Shown: in pieces, positions 24,965 through 33,684 of the stretch
Layout of the letters: each line of letters opens with the position of its first letter
Numbering within the stretch: position 1 is the first letter of the stretch
Source of the DNA: Cyanobacterium sp. T60_A2020_053
GTDB lineage: Bacteria; Cyanobacteriota; Cyanobacteriia; Cyanobacteriales; Cyanobacteriaceae
NCBI GenBank assembly: GCA_015272165.1
Contig: JACYMF010000113.1
Coordinates: 1-64,000 of the forward strand
DNA: 64,000 nt
Direction: 5' to 3'
Program-made: the position numbers and the translations under genes
Notes under the pieces: model-generated
What the model saw: only the letters and a program-made list of their open reading frames with translations
Told to the model about the DNA's origin: nothing
Databases searched by the model: none

Positions 24965-25314
24965 TTTTAACTAGAGGTATGATTATCAATGTCAATCTTA
25001 ATCCGACTTTAGGTTCAGAAACAGGAAAAATAAGACCATGTGTCATAGTAACAAATAATATTTATAATCAACGAGTTCCAGTAATTCAAGTCGTCCCCAT
25101 AACAAATTGGACTGAAAAAAAAGCTAAAATAAAAACTAACATTGAAATTACCCCTTCTTTAGTAAATAATTTAGATAAAAAATCTATTGCTGACTGTTTA
25201 CAAACTCGCCCCATTGATTATAATTCTCGATTTGTCAGTTTCAGAGGAGAATTAGAAAATGATTTTATTCAACAAATAGATAATGCCTTAAAAATTGTTT
25301 TTTCTTTAACTTAA
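24961..25314 (+). CDS. mazF: MazF/PemK-family mRNA interferase toxin
   Basis: A 117-residue endoribonuclease toxin. Family segments: RGMIINVNLNPTLGSETGKIRPCVIVTNN (with GxExGKxRP), VPVIQVVPITNW and SIADCLQTRPID. The loop arginine in RP and the Thr/Ser-rich sheet are in place and the frame is intact. It overlaps the upstream antitoxin by four bases and is one of at least three toxin-antitoxin-like modules in the 18-26 kb island. Confidence 0.9.
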   Translation: MILTRGMIINVNLNPTLGSETGKIRPCVIVTNNIYNQRVPVIQVVPITNWTEKKAKIKTNIEITPSLVNNLDKKSIADCLQTRPIDYNSRFVSFRGELENDFIQQIDNALKIVFSLT

Positions 25315-25412
25315 TTATTTATAGAAAAATATTCCTCCTCTCCCGCAGGAGTGGAGGGCGCAGGGTTTGGTGTGAGGGGGAGGGCGCTGATTACAAACAA
25401 AATAAATAAAAA

Positions 25413-26354
25413 ATGATACCCAAAAAATTTTTACAGAACATAACCAAACCTTTTGGCATCACCGAAGGAGAATCAGAAGTATTATCAAGGGCGATTCAAG
25501 GGGAATCCCTCGACGACATCGCCCAAGAATTAGGCATTTCCAGAGATGCCTTGCAAAAAAGACTAGGGGAAGTTTATAAAAAATTCAAAATTCTCGGTTT
25601 TGGACCGGGAAAATTAGCTAAATTACAACAGCGATTAGTGGAGGAATATCAAAAATATCGCCAAAATGAATCTCAGAAGGCTGAGATGGATATAAGCATA
25701 GAAAGTGAAGATATTAGTTTATCTTATTTATCTAAGCAAGAGATGCAATTACTTTATGTTTTACTGCTGAATAAATCAGGAATTGATTTAACAGTAATTC
25801 AAAAGGATATTTTCCCTAGTGTCAGCTTGGGGGAAATATTGATTATGGTGGGGGAAATGCTGAAACAAGGTTTATTACAAGAGACAAAAATTGATGGTGA
25901 AAATAAATTTATTTTAGGGGATGATCTTAAAATTTCTTTGGCACAACAGTTAAAAATTCAAAGTAAGTTAATTATAGAAAGTTTTAATTTTGAAGAATTA
26001 ACTTTAAGTGATTTATGGCAAAAATTAGGTTTAATTAATGATGAAAAAACCTTGCTTAATGAGCATATTTTAAATAAATATTTAGCAATTTATTTTAATG
26101 ATTGTGGTTATGATGCTTATGAAATTTGGGAATTAAATACGGCTCAAAAATACCTGTTTACTGCTTTAAAGTTTGCTGATAATTTAGACAATATTTATTA
26201 TAATTTAGGCTTAGTTTATGAAAAAATGCAAGACTGGCAATCAGCATTAAATTATTTTAAAGAAGCATGGGAAAGAAATCAAGATAATAACACTTCCCTT
26301 AAAATCGCTGATATGCAAAAAAAATTAAATAGTAACATTATCAATAATTCTTGA
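25413..26354 (+). CDS. HTH-TPR regulatory protein
   Basis: A 313-residue protein. Residues about 10-65 are a LuxR-like helix-turn-helix (GITEGESEVLSRAIQGESLDDIAQELGIS) followed by KRLGEVYKKF and GPGKLAKLQQ. I recall that N-terminal block from cyanobacterial STAND/NB-ARC and pentapeptide proteins. A middle region (about 100-215) may hold winged-helix elements. Residues about 235-300 form one or two TPR units (NIYYNLGLVYEKMQDWQSALNYFKEAW). No ATPase domain is present. It lies 98 bases downstream of the MazF-type gene; a link to it is possible but unproven. Confidence 0.7.
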   Translation: MIPKKFLQNITKPFGITEGESEVLSRAIQGESLDDIAQELGISRDALQKRLGEVYKKFKILGFGPGKLAKLQQRLVEEYQKYRQNESQKAEMDISIESEDISLSYLSKQEMQLLYVLLLNKSGIDLTVIQKDIFPSVSLGEILIMVGEMLKQGLLQETKIDGENKFILGDDLKISLAQQLKIQSKLIIESFNFEELTLSDLWQKLGLINDEKTLLNEHILNKYLAIYFNDCGYDAYEIWELNTAQKYLFTALKFADNLDNIYYNLGLVYEKMQDWQSALNYFKEAWERNQDNNTSLKIADMQKKLNSNIINNS

Positions 26355-26808
26355 AATTGTGTGAAGGGCGCTGGCATTTGAGGAAAAGTCATCCTCAATG
26401 AAGGGAATTTAGGATGATTAGGAATTTTAAAAATAAGTTCTCAAAAAGCAGGATTTTAAAAAATTACTTTATTGAAAGGATTGAATAAGATTAAAGCCCG
26501 ATGAGCCAAAACTGTCAAGCAAAACCAAATAATCTCAAATCCTTGATTTTGGGAACAAGGAGAAAGCTGTGACATTACCTTATAAGTCTTATCAAACAAA
26601 GATTATAAGCCAAACTGATAACCTAATAAGCCTTTAATACTATTCCTGATTGCCTATTTTTTGCTTACCTTTACCATTAAAACACTTTTTACTTAAAGCC
26701 TAATTGTAAAAATATAGAAATAATTGCAGAATGAAATCAGATAATTTGTTATGGTAAAATCTGATAGCATTTTAGATGCCCATATAGTTTAGCTAAGGAA
26801 TAAATAAG
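26355..26808 (+). promoter_or_regulatory. Upstream region of trxA
   Basis: A 454-base gene-free stretch. A small inverted pair ATCCTCAATGAAGG...AGGATGAT lies near 26388-26417. The rest is AT-rich with a TATGGTAAAAT-type segment at about 26750. The trxA promoter must lie here, but I see no recognisable RNA gene or dispersed repeat. Confidence 0.4.
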
Positions 26809-27132
26809 ATGTCAGAAGTGACAGAAGTAAAAGAAGCAGATTTTAAAGCAGAAGTTTTAGATAATGAACTTCCTGTGTTGGTTGATTTCTGGGCGCCTTG
26901 GTGTGGCCCTTGTCGCATGGTAGCGCCCGTCGTGGAAGAAATCGCGCAACAATATGAAGGTAAAGTCAAGGTTGTTAAACTAAACACCGATGAAAACCCT
27001 CAAATCGCTAGTCAGTATGGTATTCGTAGCATCCCTACCCTAATGGTGTTTAAAGGCGGAGAGAAAAAGGATATGTTGGTGGGCGCTGTGCCTAAAACTA
27101 GCCTCGCTAAAACCTTGGAACAACATCTATAG
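26809..27132 (+). CDS. trxA: Thioredoxin
   Basis: Disulfide reductase of 107 residues with the active site WCGPC in [22 protein letters not shown], the cis-proline segment [12 protein letters not shown] and a typical C terminus. This is an m-type thioredoxin that in cyanobacteria links ferredoxin-thioredoxin reductase to target enzymes. It is monocistronic, with a strong terminator 25 bases downstream. Confidence 0.97.
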   Translation: MSEVTEVKEADFKAEVLDNELPVLVDFWAPWCGPCRMVAPVVEEIAQQYEGKVKVVKLNTDENPQIASQYGIRSIPTLMVFKGGEKKDMLVGAVPKTSLAKTLEQHL

Positions 27133-27156
27133 GATTTTTTCTCGTGATGCCGTAAT

Positions 27157-27195
27157 CTTCCCACCTTGTTGGAGTGTGGGAAGTTTTTTATTTTT
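27157..27195 (+). terminator. Rho-independent terminator of trxA
   Basis: Stem CTTCCCAC with GTGGGAAG followed by TTTTTTATTTTT. It ends just before the start of the LOG-family gene and shows that an upstream GTG (27176) is not that gene's start. Confidence 0.85.
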
Positions 27196-27214
27196 ATATT
27201 TTGAGGTTATTGTT

Positions 27215-28297
27215 TTGTCAAAAAAGTTAGATTTAAACTCTTTTTATCGTTCTAGTTACCTTGATAATTTACTCACTAATTTACCTCCTTATTCTCATAA
27301 TAAATGGTTAAAAAAGTCTCTTAAATCCCTCGCTAAAATTGTAAAAAAAAATCAAATTGACCGTTTAGAATGGAAAATTCTCGTTTCTACCCTCAAGGAT
27401 TTAGAAAAAGGTTTTCGGGTATTTGCTAATTATCGTCATACTCGCAAAGTCACTGTTTTTGGTTCTGCTAGAACCCCTTGCGATGCTCCAGAATATGGTT
27501 TAGCGGTAGAATTTGCGAAAAAGATCAGTCAACTAGGTTTTATGGTGTTGACGGGCGCTGGAGGAGGGATAATGGAAGCGGGGAATAAGGGCGCTGGGAC
27601 TGACAATTCCTTTGGTTTAAATGTTAAATTACCCTTTGAACAAAGCGCCAATGATTTTATTGAAAATGATCACAAATTAGTTAAGTTTAAATACTTTTTT
27701 ACCCGTAAATTATTTTTCTTGAAAGAAACCGATGCCATTGCTCTTTTTCCGGGGGGATTCGGCACTCAAGATGAGGCTTTTGAAACCATAACTCTTTGTC
27801 AAACAGGAAGACAACCGCCTATACCTTTAATTTTGATTGATAAACCGGACGGAAATTACTGGCATAATTGGCATAACTATCTCTGTGAAAATTTAGTCGC
27901 AGAAGGTTATATTAACCCAGAAGATACAGAAATTTATACGATTACTGATACGGTGGAGGGCGCTTGTAAAATTATTACAGACTTTTATCGGGTTTATCAT
28001 TCGAGTATGTATGTTAAAGACTTTTTCTTAATGAGGTTAAATTGTCAATTAAAAGATGAACAAATTGAGTTATTAAATGATAAATTTAGTGATATTTTAA
28101 CCAAAGGAAAAATTATTAGCGTTGATAGTAATACCATAAACAGTGAGTTGAGCCATGATCCTTATTTACTCAATGATTTACCTTGTATTGGGTTTTATTT
28201 CAATGAGCGTAAATTCAGTCGTATTTACCAAATGATTAAGATGATTAATAGTTTTGATGCAGATACTTTTGTCTGTCATCAGCCTTCTATTCGATAA
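27215..28297 (+). CDS. LOG family protein (nucleotide 5'-monophosphate phosphoribohydrolase-like)
   Basis: Rossmann-fold enzyme with the hallmark PGGFGTQDEAFE (PGGxGTxxE) and VFGSARTP...TGAGGGIMEAGNKGA. Relatives release cytokinin bases from nucleoside monophosphates or hydrolyse other nucleotides. The protein has extra N- and C-terminal parts compared with the 200-residue minimal family. I chose the TTG at 27215 because an earlier GTG lies within the trxA terminator. The start is therefore less certain than the family. Confidence 0.85.
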   Translation: MSKKLDLNSFYRSSYLDNLLTNLPPYSHNKWLKKSLKSLAKIVKKNQIDRLEWKILVSTLKDLEKGFRVFANYRHTRKVTVFGSARTPCDAPEYGLAVEFAKKISQLGFMVLTGAGGGIMEAGNKGAGTDNSFGLNVKLPFEQSANDFIENDHKLVKFKYFFTRKLFFLKETDAIALFPGGFGTQDEAFETITLCQTGRQPPIPLILIDKPDGNYWHNWHNYLCENLVAEGYINPEDTEIYTITDTVEGACKIITDFYRVYHSSMYVKDFFLMRLNCQLKDEQIELLNDKFSDILTKGKIISVDSNTINSELSHDPYLLNDLPCIGFYFNERKFSRIYQMIKMINSFDADTFVCHQPSIR

Positions 28298-28560
28298 GTT
28301 TATTCGCAGTTTTCCCTATAATTGTCAATCTACCTTCTTCTAAATCAACAATTATTCATGAAAACTAGGAATTTCTAAAAATCTCTAGTTATGCTAATAT
28401 CTTTGATTTATAAGCACCTTGCCCTTGCAACTTTGCCCTTTTTTAACCTTTGCCCTTTTCCCTTCACTTCACGACTACACTTTTTATCGAACCTTAAATA
28501 ATTGATCTTTTTGATAAGTACATTGCTATGATTTGATCAATTTAACCACTTAAATAGTGT

Positions 28561-28917
28561 ATGAACTCGTCTGCCAATCAAAAAACAACCCTCGATACCG
28601 CTAACCCTTATTTAGTGTTAAGTAGTCATGGTGCAACTCTTGCCCCTATGGAGTTACATAAAATGGAGCACCGTCTTGGTAGAAATCCACAATTTGCTGA
28701 TTTGACTGTACCCCAAGATGATGAGGTTTGGGGTTTAGTTAGTGGTTTTCAAGCGTTGTTAGTAGAACATGGTCAAAGCTATTATATTTTTGATGGGGAT
28801 GGACAAAAACGCAGTTCTAATGGTATTTTTCTGAATAATCGCTTAATTCCTGCAGAAGGTCATTTATTAAGGGCTGGTGATCGTCTTTATTTGGTCAAAA
28901 TCCCAAAGATTGGGTGA
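28561..28917 (+). CDS. FHA domain protein
   Basis: A 118-residue protein that is almost entirely a forkhead-associated domain: HRLGRNPQFADLTVP, a serine-containing loop (SGFQALLVEHG), the SSNGIFLNNRLI strand and LLRAGDRLYL. FHA domains bind phosphothreonine. The gene overlaps the next one (an FHA-ABC exporter) by four bases, so the two products probably form one complex responding to Ser/Thr phosphorylation. Confidence 0.85.
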   Translation: MNSSANQKTTLDTANPYLVLSSHGATLAPMELHKMEHRLGRNPQFADLTVPQDDEVWGLVSGFQALLVEHGQSYYIFDGDGQKRSSNGIFLNNRLIPAEGHLLRAGDRLYLVKIPKIG

Positions 28918-30992
28918 TGATCGAGTATCATTCCATGGATGTGAGTACGGGTTTCAACCCTCCACCTCTACAGTCTATCTCGTTGAAAAATAAATCGGTA
29001 GTCTTAGGTCGGGATGAGGGCGCTAATTTACGGTTAGATGCGCCCACCGTCTCTCGCCAACACGCCACTATTGATACTAACAATGACGGGCGCTATGTTT
29101 TAACAGATACTAGCGTTAATGGTGTTTTTGTCGATGGTCAAAAAGTTAGTGGTTCTACTGTACTAGCTGATAATTCTACCATCAAAATTGGTCCTTACAC
29201 CCTAATAATTCAGGGTGATAAGTTAGTGGTGGCGGATTTGGGTGATAATATTCGCCTTGATGCCTTTGATTTATTGCGAGTGGTGAAGGATGAAACGGGT
29301 AAAAATCGTACTATCATCAATGATATTTCTTTACCCACTGAACCGGGGCAGTTTGTCGCTTTGGTGGGGGGGAGTGGCGCTGGAAAATCTACTTTAATGC
29401 GTACTCTTTTGGGCATTGAACCGACTACGGAAGGTAAAGTATATCTTAATGGGCAGGATTTGCACAAAAATTTTAATATCTATCGTAGCCAAATTGGTTA
29501 TGTTCCACAACAGGATATTATTCATAAAGATTTGACTGTGGCTGAGGCGCTTTTGTATGCTGCTAAATTACGTTTACCTCCTGATATTAATTTGTTAGAA
29601 ATTGTCGATAAAACTCTTCAACAAATTGAGTTAACCGATTATAAAGATATTTTGGTAAAAAAGTTGAGCGGAGGGCAGTTAAAACGAGTTAGTATTGGGG
29701 TGGAATTGTTAGCTGATCCTAAGTTATTTTTCTTGGATGAACCAACATCAGGATTAGATCCGGGCTTGGATAAGAAAATGATGGAGTTATTGCTCCGTTT
29801 AGCGGATGAGGGGCGCACGATCATTCTTGTTACCCATGCTACCAGTAATGTTAGCTTATGTGATCGTTTAGTTTTTCTAGGTCGAGGCGGTAATCTTTGT
29901 TATTATGGAGAGCCAGAGTCGGCGGTTAAGTTTTTTAATATTGCTAGTAATAATTTTGCCGATATTTATATTAGTTTAGAAACCACTGATGCGGTAATTA
30001 ATAAAACTCAAGAGTTTAAACAATCGGAGTTGTACAAAAAAAATGTTACTGACCGATTATTTGAGTTGCAAAATGACAAATCTAGTTCGCAAAAAATTTC
30101 CCCAGCGCCCTCCACCTCATCAAAAAATGATAATCCTCAACAAGTTAAAGCATCTGTTTTTAAACAAATTTTAACTTTAATTGAACGTTACAAAAAAATA
30201 GTTTTAAGGGATAAAATTAATTTATTAATTGCTTTACTAACAGCGCCCGTCGGTATCTCTTTAATCAGTTTTGCCATTAATGATTTAGACCCTTTAATTA
30301 TTCCAACAAAAGACAATCCAGAACTAGCTTCTATCGCTTTGAGTGTAGTTTTCGTCTTTACCTGTGCTAATTTATGGGTAGGTTTATCCGGTTCATTACA
30401 AGAAATAGTCAAAGAAGCAGATATTTATTTTCGAGAAAGGTTAGTTAATTTAAGTATTTTTTCTTATTTATTATCTAAAATATCTGTGTTAGGAATCATT
30501 GCTTTATTACAGAGTATTTTAGTAGTAATAGTAGTTTTAATTGGTTTTAAATCTCCTGAGCCAGAAATGTTTTCTTGGATATTAGGGGTAGGAATTACCA
30601 GTTTTTTGACCATTTTTGCTAGTAACAATTTTGGCATGATGGTTTCTTCTGCCGTAAGTAATAGTACCCAAGCCAACAGCGCCCTCCCCCTTTTACTGAT
30701 ACCGCAAATTATTTTTTCAGGGGTATTATTTAAAATGGAAGGGATTGCCAAATTTTTGTCATGGCTGATGATTAGTCGCTGGTCGGTGGGCGCTTATGGT
30801 ACATTAGTGGATATTAATGGTATGATTCCAGAGCCTATCAAAACCCCAGACGGTAAGGAAATTGCCCAAGGCATAGAAGCATCCCTAAGTTATGAACCAA
30901 TTTTGTCCAATTTAACCTTAAACTGGGGCATTTTAGGCGCACATATTGCTGTTTATTTGATTGTGACTTTTATTAAGGGAGGTTTCAGGTAG
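28914..30992 (+). CDS. FHA-ABC exporter (ABCG-type, ATPase plus permease)
   Basis: A 692-residue half-transporter. Residues about 25-105 are an FHA domain (VVLGRDEGANLRLDAPTVSRQHATID). Residues about 120-340 are the ABC ATPase with Walker A GGSGAGKST, signature LSGGQLKRVSIGVEL and Walker B LFFLDEPTSGLD. From about 420 onward comes an ABC2-type permease with six predicted helices (IALLTAPVGISLISFAI, ASIALSVVFVFTCANLWVGL, SILVVIVVLIGF). This is the ABCG/WHITE layout. The last codons and TAG fall in a seven-base repeat array. Substrate unknown. Confidence 0.9.
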   Translation: MMIEYHSMDVSTGFNPPPLQSISLKNKSVVLGRDEGANLRLDAPTVSRQHATIDTNNDGRYVLTDTSVNGVFVDGQKVSGSTVLADNSTIKIGPYTLIIQGDKLVVADLGDNIRLDAFDLLRVVKDETGKNRTIINDISLPTEPGQFVALVGGSGAGKSTLMRTLLGIEPTTEGKVYLNGQDLHKNFNIYRSQIGYVPQQDIIHKDLTVAEALLYAAKLRLPPDINLLEIVDKTLQQIELTDYKDILVKKLSGGQLKRVSIGVELLADPKLFFLDEPTSGLDPGLDKKMMELLLRLADEGRTIILVTHATSNVSLCDRLVFLGRGGNLCYYGEPESAVKFFNIASNNFADIYISLETTDAVINKTQEFKQSELYKKNVTDRLFELQNDKSSSQKISPAPSTSSKNDNPQQVKASVFKQILTLIERYKKIVLRDKINLLIALLTAPVGISLISFAINDLDPLIIPTKDNPELASIALSVVFVFTCANLWVGLSGSLQEIVKEADIYFRERLVNLSIFSYLLSKISVLGIIALLQSILVVIVVLIGFKSPEPEMFSWILGVGITSFLTIFASNNFGMMVSSAVSNSTQANSALPLLLIPQIIFSGVLFKMEGIAKFLSWLMISRWSVGAYGTLVDINGMIPEPIKTPDGKEIAQGIEASLSYEPILSNLTLNWGILGAHIAVYLIVTFIKGGFR

Positions 30993-31013
30993 CAGGTAGC
31001 AGGTTTCAGGTTT
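30980..31013. repeat. Seven-base repeat array (AGGTTTC/AGGTAGC)
   Basis: Consecutive seven-base units AGGTTTC, AGGTAGC, AGGTAGC, AGGTTTC, AGGTTTA span the 3' end of the ABC exporter gene. Its final Gly-Phe-Arg codons and stop codon lie within the array. Confidence 0.75.
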
Positions 31014-31113
31014 AAAACCCTTCCCTCCATAGACTCTTGTACAAGAAAAAGATCAATAAAGATAAGTTTCTTGTCAATTCTCTAACCTAACACCGCGACA
31101 CCAACAATTAATT

Positions 31114-31923
31114 CTAGTTTTTACCAACCTCAATGGTTAAAAACTTGTCCAAAGCATCTACCATACTAGGAGGCCACCGTCTGATTTCCCTTAACCAATC
31201 CAAATCCTTATAACGGCTATCCATGCCGATGGTTGCCACCCAATTACTTTCCGCTTCCCCTTGTTTACCCACTTCCCAAAGGGCGGCGGTTAAAGCGGCG
31301 CGCATATCAGGAAACATGGGATATTTTCGCACAATGTTACGCATTTGTTTCAGCGCCCCTGCCTTATCCCCCAGTTGATACATGGCGAGGGATTCATTGG
31401 CGCGCGCAAAAGCAAAATTAGGAGCGATTTCCGTGGCTTTGTGATAATATTCCACCGCTAAATCCCAATTATTTAAACCAGCGTTAGCATTACCTAAATT
31501 ATTGTATGCCATGGCATCTTGAGGATCAATAGCTAAGACTTGATTATAGTCAGTGATGGCTTTTTCATATTCCCCTAAACCCTCGTAAGCAGTGCCACGA
31601 TTGAGATATGGATCAGGGGCGGAGGGCGCTAGAACAATAGCTTGGTTATAATCAGCAATAGCTTCCGTCAATTTATTTTGACTGACAAGCGCATTTCCCC
31701 GATTACTCCACACCGCCGGATTACTAGGAAAAGCCTCAATTAACTGACTCCAATAGGCTTCAGCCGTAACGAAATCCCCTTGTTGGGTAGCATCAAGCGC
31801 CTGTTGCGTCAGCGCCTCTCCCCTAGCCAAATCATCTGGCGTAATAATCGTTTCCGTTGCCATTGCCGGTGATACCACCAAACAAAAAAAGGCAATGAGA
31901 ATAGTAAAGATAGATTTAATCAT
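31114..31923 (-). CDS. Secreted or lumenal TPR protein
   Basis: A 269-residue protein with an N-terminal signal peptide (IFTILIAFFCLVVSPAMA, cleavage probably after AMA). It has at least four tandem TPR units: EAYWSQLIEAFPSNPAVWSNRGNAL, a LTEAIADYNQAIVLAP unit, a YEKAITDYNQVLAIDP unit and a WDLAVEYYHKATEIAP unit. TPR arrays are protein-binding scaffolds; several lumenal ones assist photosystem assembly. The client is unknown. It converges on the FHA-ABC gene. Confidence 0.85.
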   Translation of the reverse strand: MIKSIFTILIAFFCLVVSPAMATETIITPDDLARGEALTQQALDATQQGDFVTAEAYWSQLIEAFPSNPAVWSNRGNALVSQNKLTEAIADYNQAIVLAPSAPDPYLNRGTAYEGLGEYEKAITDYNQVLAIDPQDAMAYNNLGNANAGLNNWDLAVEYYHKATEIAPNFAFARANESLAMYQLGDKAGALKQMRNIVRKYPMFPDMRAALTAALWEVGKQGEAESNWVATIGMDSRYKDLDWLREIRRWPPSMVDALDKFLTIEVGKN

Positions 31924-32076
31924 AATTACTTGAAAAATAGAACTATAAACAAGCCTAAACTATTATAGGATTGTCATACAATGATTTTTGAAGAGCAAAG
32001 GTGAATTAAAAGATGAGTTAGACTACCATTAAATTTGCTCACTTCTCTAAATAGGAGATTGAAACCCTTTATTATT

Positions 32077-32176
32077 ATAGGTCTCCAGAAATTATTTTTT
32101 ATTTTTGGTAGGGGTTGAATATTATTCAACCCTTACAGGGCTTCATAGTTTAAAATAGCTATTGTGGGAGATGTCT
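32077..32176. repeat. Dispersed repeat family C, copy C2
   Basis: About 100 bases closely matching 3748-3846: left end GTCTCCAGAAATTATTTTTT, the central hairpin GGTTGAATATTATTCAACC, right end TGGGAGATGTCT. It ends in the leader of the ferredoxin-like gene. Confidence 0.8.
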
Positions 32177-32198
32177 ATTGGATAAGTCAAAACAAATA

Positions 32199-32582
32199 AT
32201 GAGTGAAAATATACAGCAGATTGTCCAAAAACTACACTTAGACAAAATTGAGCGCCATATTTTTCTCTGTTGCGATCAAGCTAAACCTAAATGTTGTTCT
32301 CGTGAAGATAGTTTAGAGTCGTGGCAATACCTGAAACAAAGGTTAAAAGAATTGGGCATCCATCAACCCTCTTCTGAATATAATACTTGTGTATTTAGAA
32401 CTAAGGCAGATTGTTTGAGAGTCTGTTGTGATGGTCCTATTTTATTAGTATATCCTGATGGAGTTTGGTATCGTCACGCCACCCCCGAAGTAATAGAATT
32501 GATTATTCAACAACATTTACTAAAGAATGAAGTGGTAGAAGAATATTTGTTTCATAGTCATTCTTTGCCTTCTCCGAAGTGA
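32199..32582 (+). CDS. Thioredoxin-like [2Fe-2S] ferredoxin
   Basis: A 127-residue soluble protein of the thioredoxin-like ferredoxin family. Cluster ligands are supplied by IFLCCDQAKPKCC in the N-terminal half and DCLRVCCDGPILLVYPDG in the second half. The electron partner is unknown. I took the ATG at 32199; a TTG at 32178, at the edge of a family C repeat and preceded by GGGAGA, is the alternative. It stands alone upstream of the rre1-like gene. Confidence 0.85.
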   Translation: MSENIQQIVQKLHLDKIERHIFLCCDQAKPKCCSREDSLESWQYLKQRLKELGIHQPSSEYNTCVFRTKADCLRVCCDGPILLVYPDGVWYRHATPEVIELIIQQHLLKNEVVEEYLFHSHSLPSPK

Positions 32583-32764
32583 AGTGTTTTGCCATAAGTG
32601 TTAACAATAAGTTAAACCCGTTTATCGACCTTTACTTAAAGGTTTTGCATTCTCCAACCTATAAAAATAAACTACTTTTGCGTTAAAATGGGATGACTGT
32701 TATTTGTTTACAGATAGAGGCTTTTCTGCACCAATCAGCAAGAATTTTTAAACCCTGAAAAACC

Positions 32765-33412
32765 ATGACCAGCAAAAAAAACCCCCTTCATGCTAAGTTA
32801 CTTTTAATTGATGATGATCCTAATCTTATTCTTTTGGTGAAAGATTATCTGGAATTTAGTGGTTATGAGGTTGCCACAGCAAGTCATGGGCGAGAGGCAT
32901 TGACAGTTTTAGGGCGGGAAATTCCTGATTTAATCATTTGTGATGTCATGATGCCGGAAATGGATGGTTATGCTTTTGTGGAGGAAGTGAGAAATAACGC
33001 CCAATGGAATCTCATTCCCGTTATTTTTCTTTCTGCTAAAGGTCAAAGTAAGGATAAAATTAAGGGATTGACGACGGGCGCTGATGTTTATATGGTTAAG
33101 CCTTTCGAGCCTGAAGAGTTAGTGGCACAAGTACAATCAACCCTAAATCAAACTCATCGATTGATGGGTAGTAATCCTATTATTAGTGATAATCGCATTC
33201 GCATTCAAGTACCAAAATCCGTTGAGTTAACTCCTACAGAGACGAGGGTAGTTAATTTAGTGGCACAAGGATTATCTAATCGAGAAATTTCTACGGAGTT
33301 AGGGGTAAGTCAGCGCACCATAGAAAGTCATGTTTCTAATATGCTTAATAAAACTGGACTTCATAACCGCACTGAGTTATCGAGATGGGCAATACAAGCA
33401 CAATTAGTTTAA
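32765..33412 (+). CDS. rre1: NarL-type response regulator, Rre1/Ycf29-like
   Basis: A 215-residue regulator. The receiver domain has the acidic pocket LIDDDPN, phospho-acceptor D60 in CDVMMPEMDGY, and the lysine in MVKPFEPEEL. The output is a LuxR-type helix-turn-helix (LTPTETRVVNLVAQGLSNREISTELGVS, TIESHVSNML). Overall pattern matches Rre1/Ycf29, an orphan-like regulator of stress genes conserved in cyanobacteria and red-algal plastids. The name is from recall. It is followed 65 bases later by tRNA-Thr. Confidence 0.85.
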   Translation: MTSKKNPLHAKLLLIDDDPNLILLVKDYLEFSGYEVATASHGREALTVLGREIPDLIICDVMMPEMDGYAFVEEVRNNAQWNLIPVIFLSAKGQSKDKIKGLTTGADVYMVKPFEPEELVAQVQSTLNQTHRLMGSNPIISDNRIRIQVPKSVELTPTETRVVNLVAQGLSNREISTELGVSQRTIESHVSNMLNKTGLHNRTELSRWAIQAQLV

Positions 33413-33419
33413 ATCAGTC

Positions 33420-33450
33420 TTGACAAATCCCCAATCACCTAAGTTATAAT
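33420..33450 (+). promoter_or_regulatory. Promoter of tRNA-Thr
   Basis: Perfect TTGACA (33420-33425) and TATAAT (33445-33450) separated by 19 bases, slightly longer than ideal. The predicted start is about 20 bases before the mature tRNA. Confidence 0.65.
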
Positions 33451-33477
33451 AGTTTCTGCGTGTTAGTTTGACACCTT

Positions 33478-33550
33478 GCCGCCTTAGCTCAATTGGCAGA
33501 GCGCGTGATTTGTAATCTCGAGGTTGTCGGTTCAAGTCCGATAGGCGGCT
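33478..33550 (+). tRNA. trnT: tRNA-Thr (anticodon TGT)
   Basis: A 73-base cloverleaf: acceptor arms GCCGCCT and AGGCGGC, D-arm GCTC..GAGC, anticodon loop TTTGTAA with anticodon TGT, and T-arm GTCGGTTCAAGTCCGAT. No CCA is encoded. A run of nine T follows and would terminate transcription. Confidence 0.97.
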
Positions 33551-33590
33551 TTTTTTTCAAGGGGAGAAGGGGAAGCAGAGAGAGATAAAG

Positions 33591-33624
33591 TTTAGAATGT
33601 AGAATTTAGAATGTAGAATTTAGA
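33591..33624. repeat. Seven-base repeat array (TAGAATG/TAGAATT)
   Basis: Alternating seven-base units TAGAATG and TAGAATT occur four times between tRNA-Thr and ruvB. Confidence 0.75.
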
Positions 33625-33684
33625 AAACAATTACTTCTACATTTTGCATTTCTGCAATTATCCATTATCAATTGTCCATTATTT

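Noticed and set aside
26460-26640. Possible riboswitch or small RNA upstream of trxA
   Set aside because: I could not build a stable conserved fold or match any known riboswitch core.
27176-27214. GTG start for the LOG-family gene
   Set aside because: The codon lies in the stem of the trxA terminator, and the added residues are encoded by its T-rich tail.
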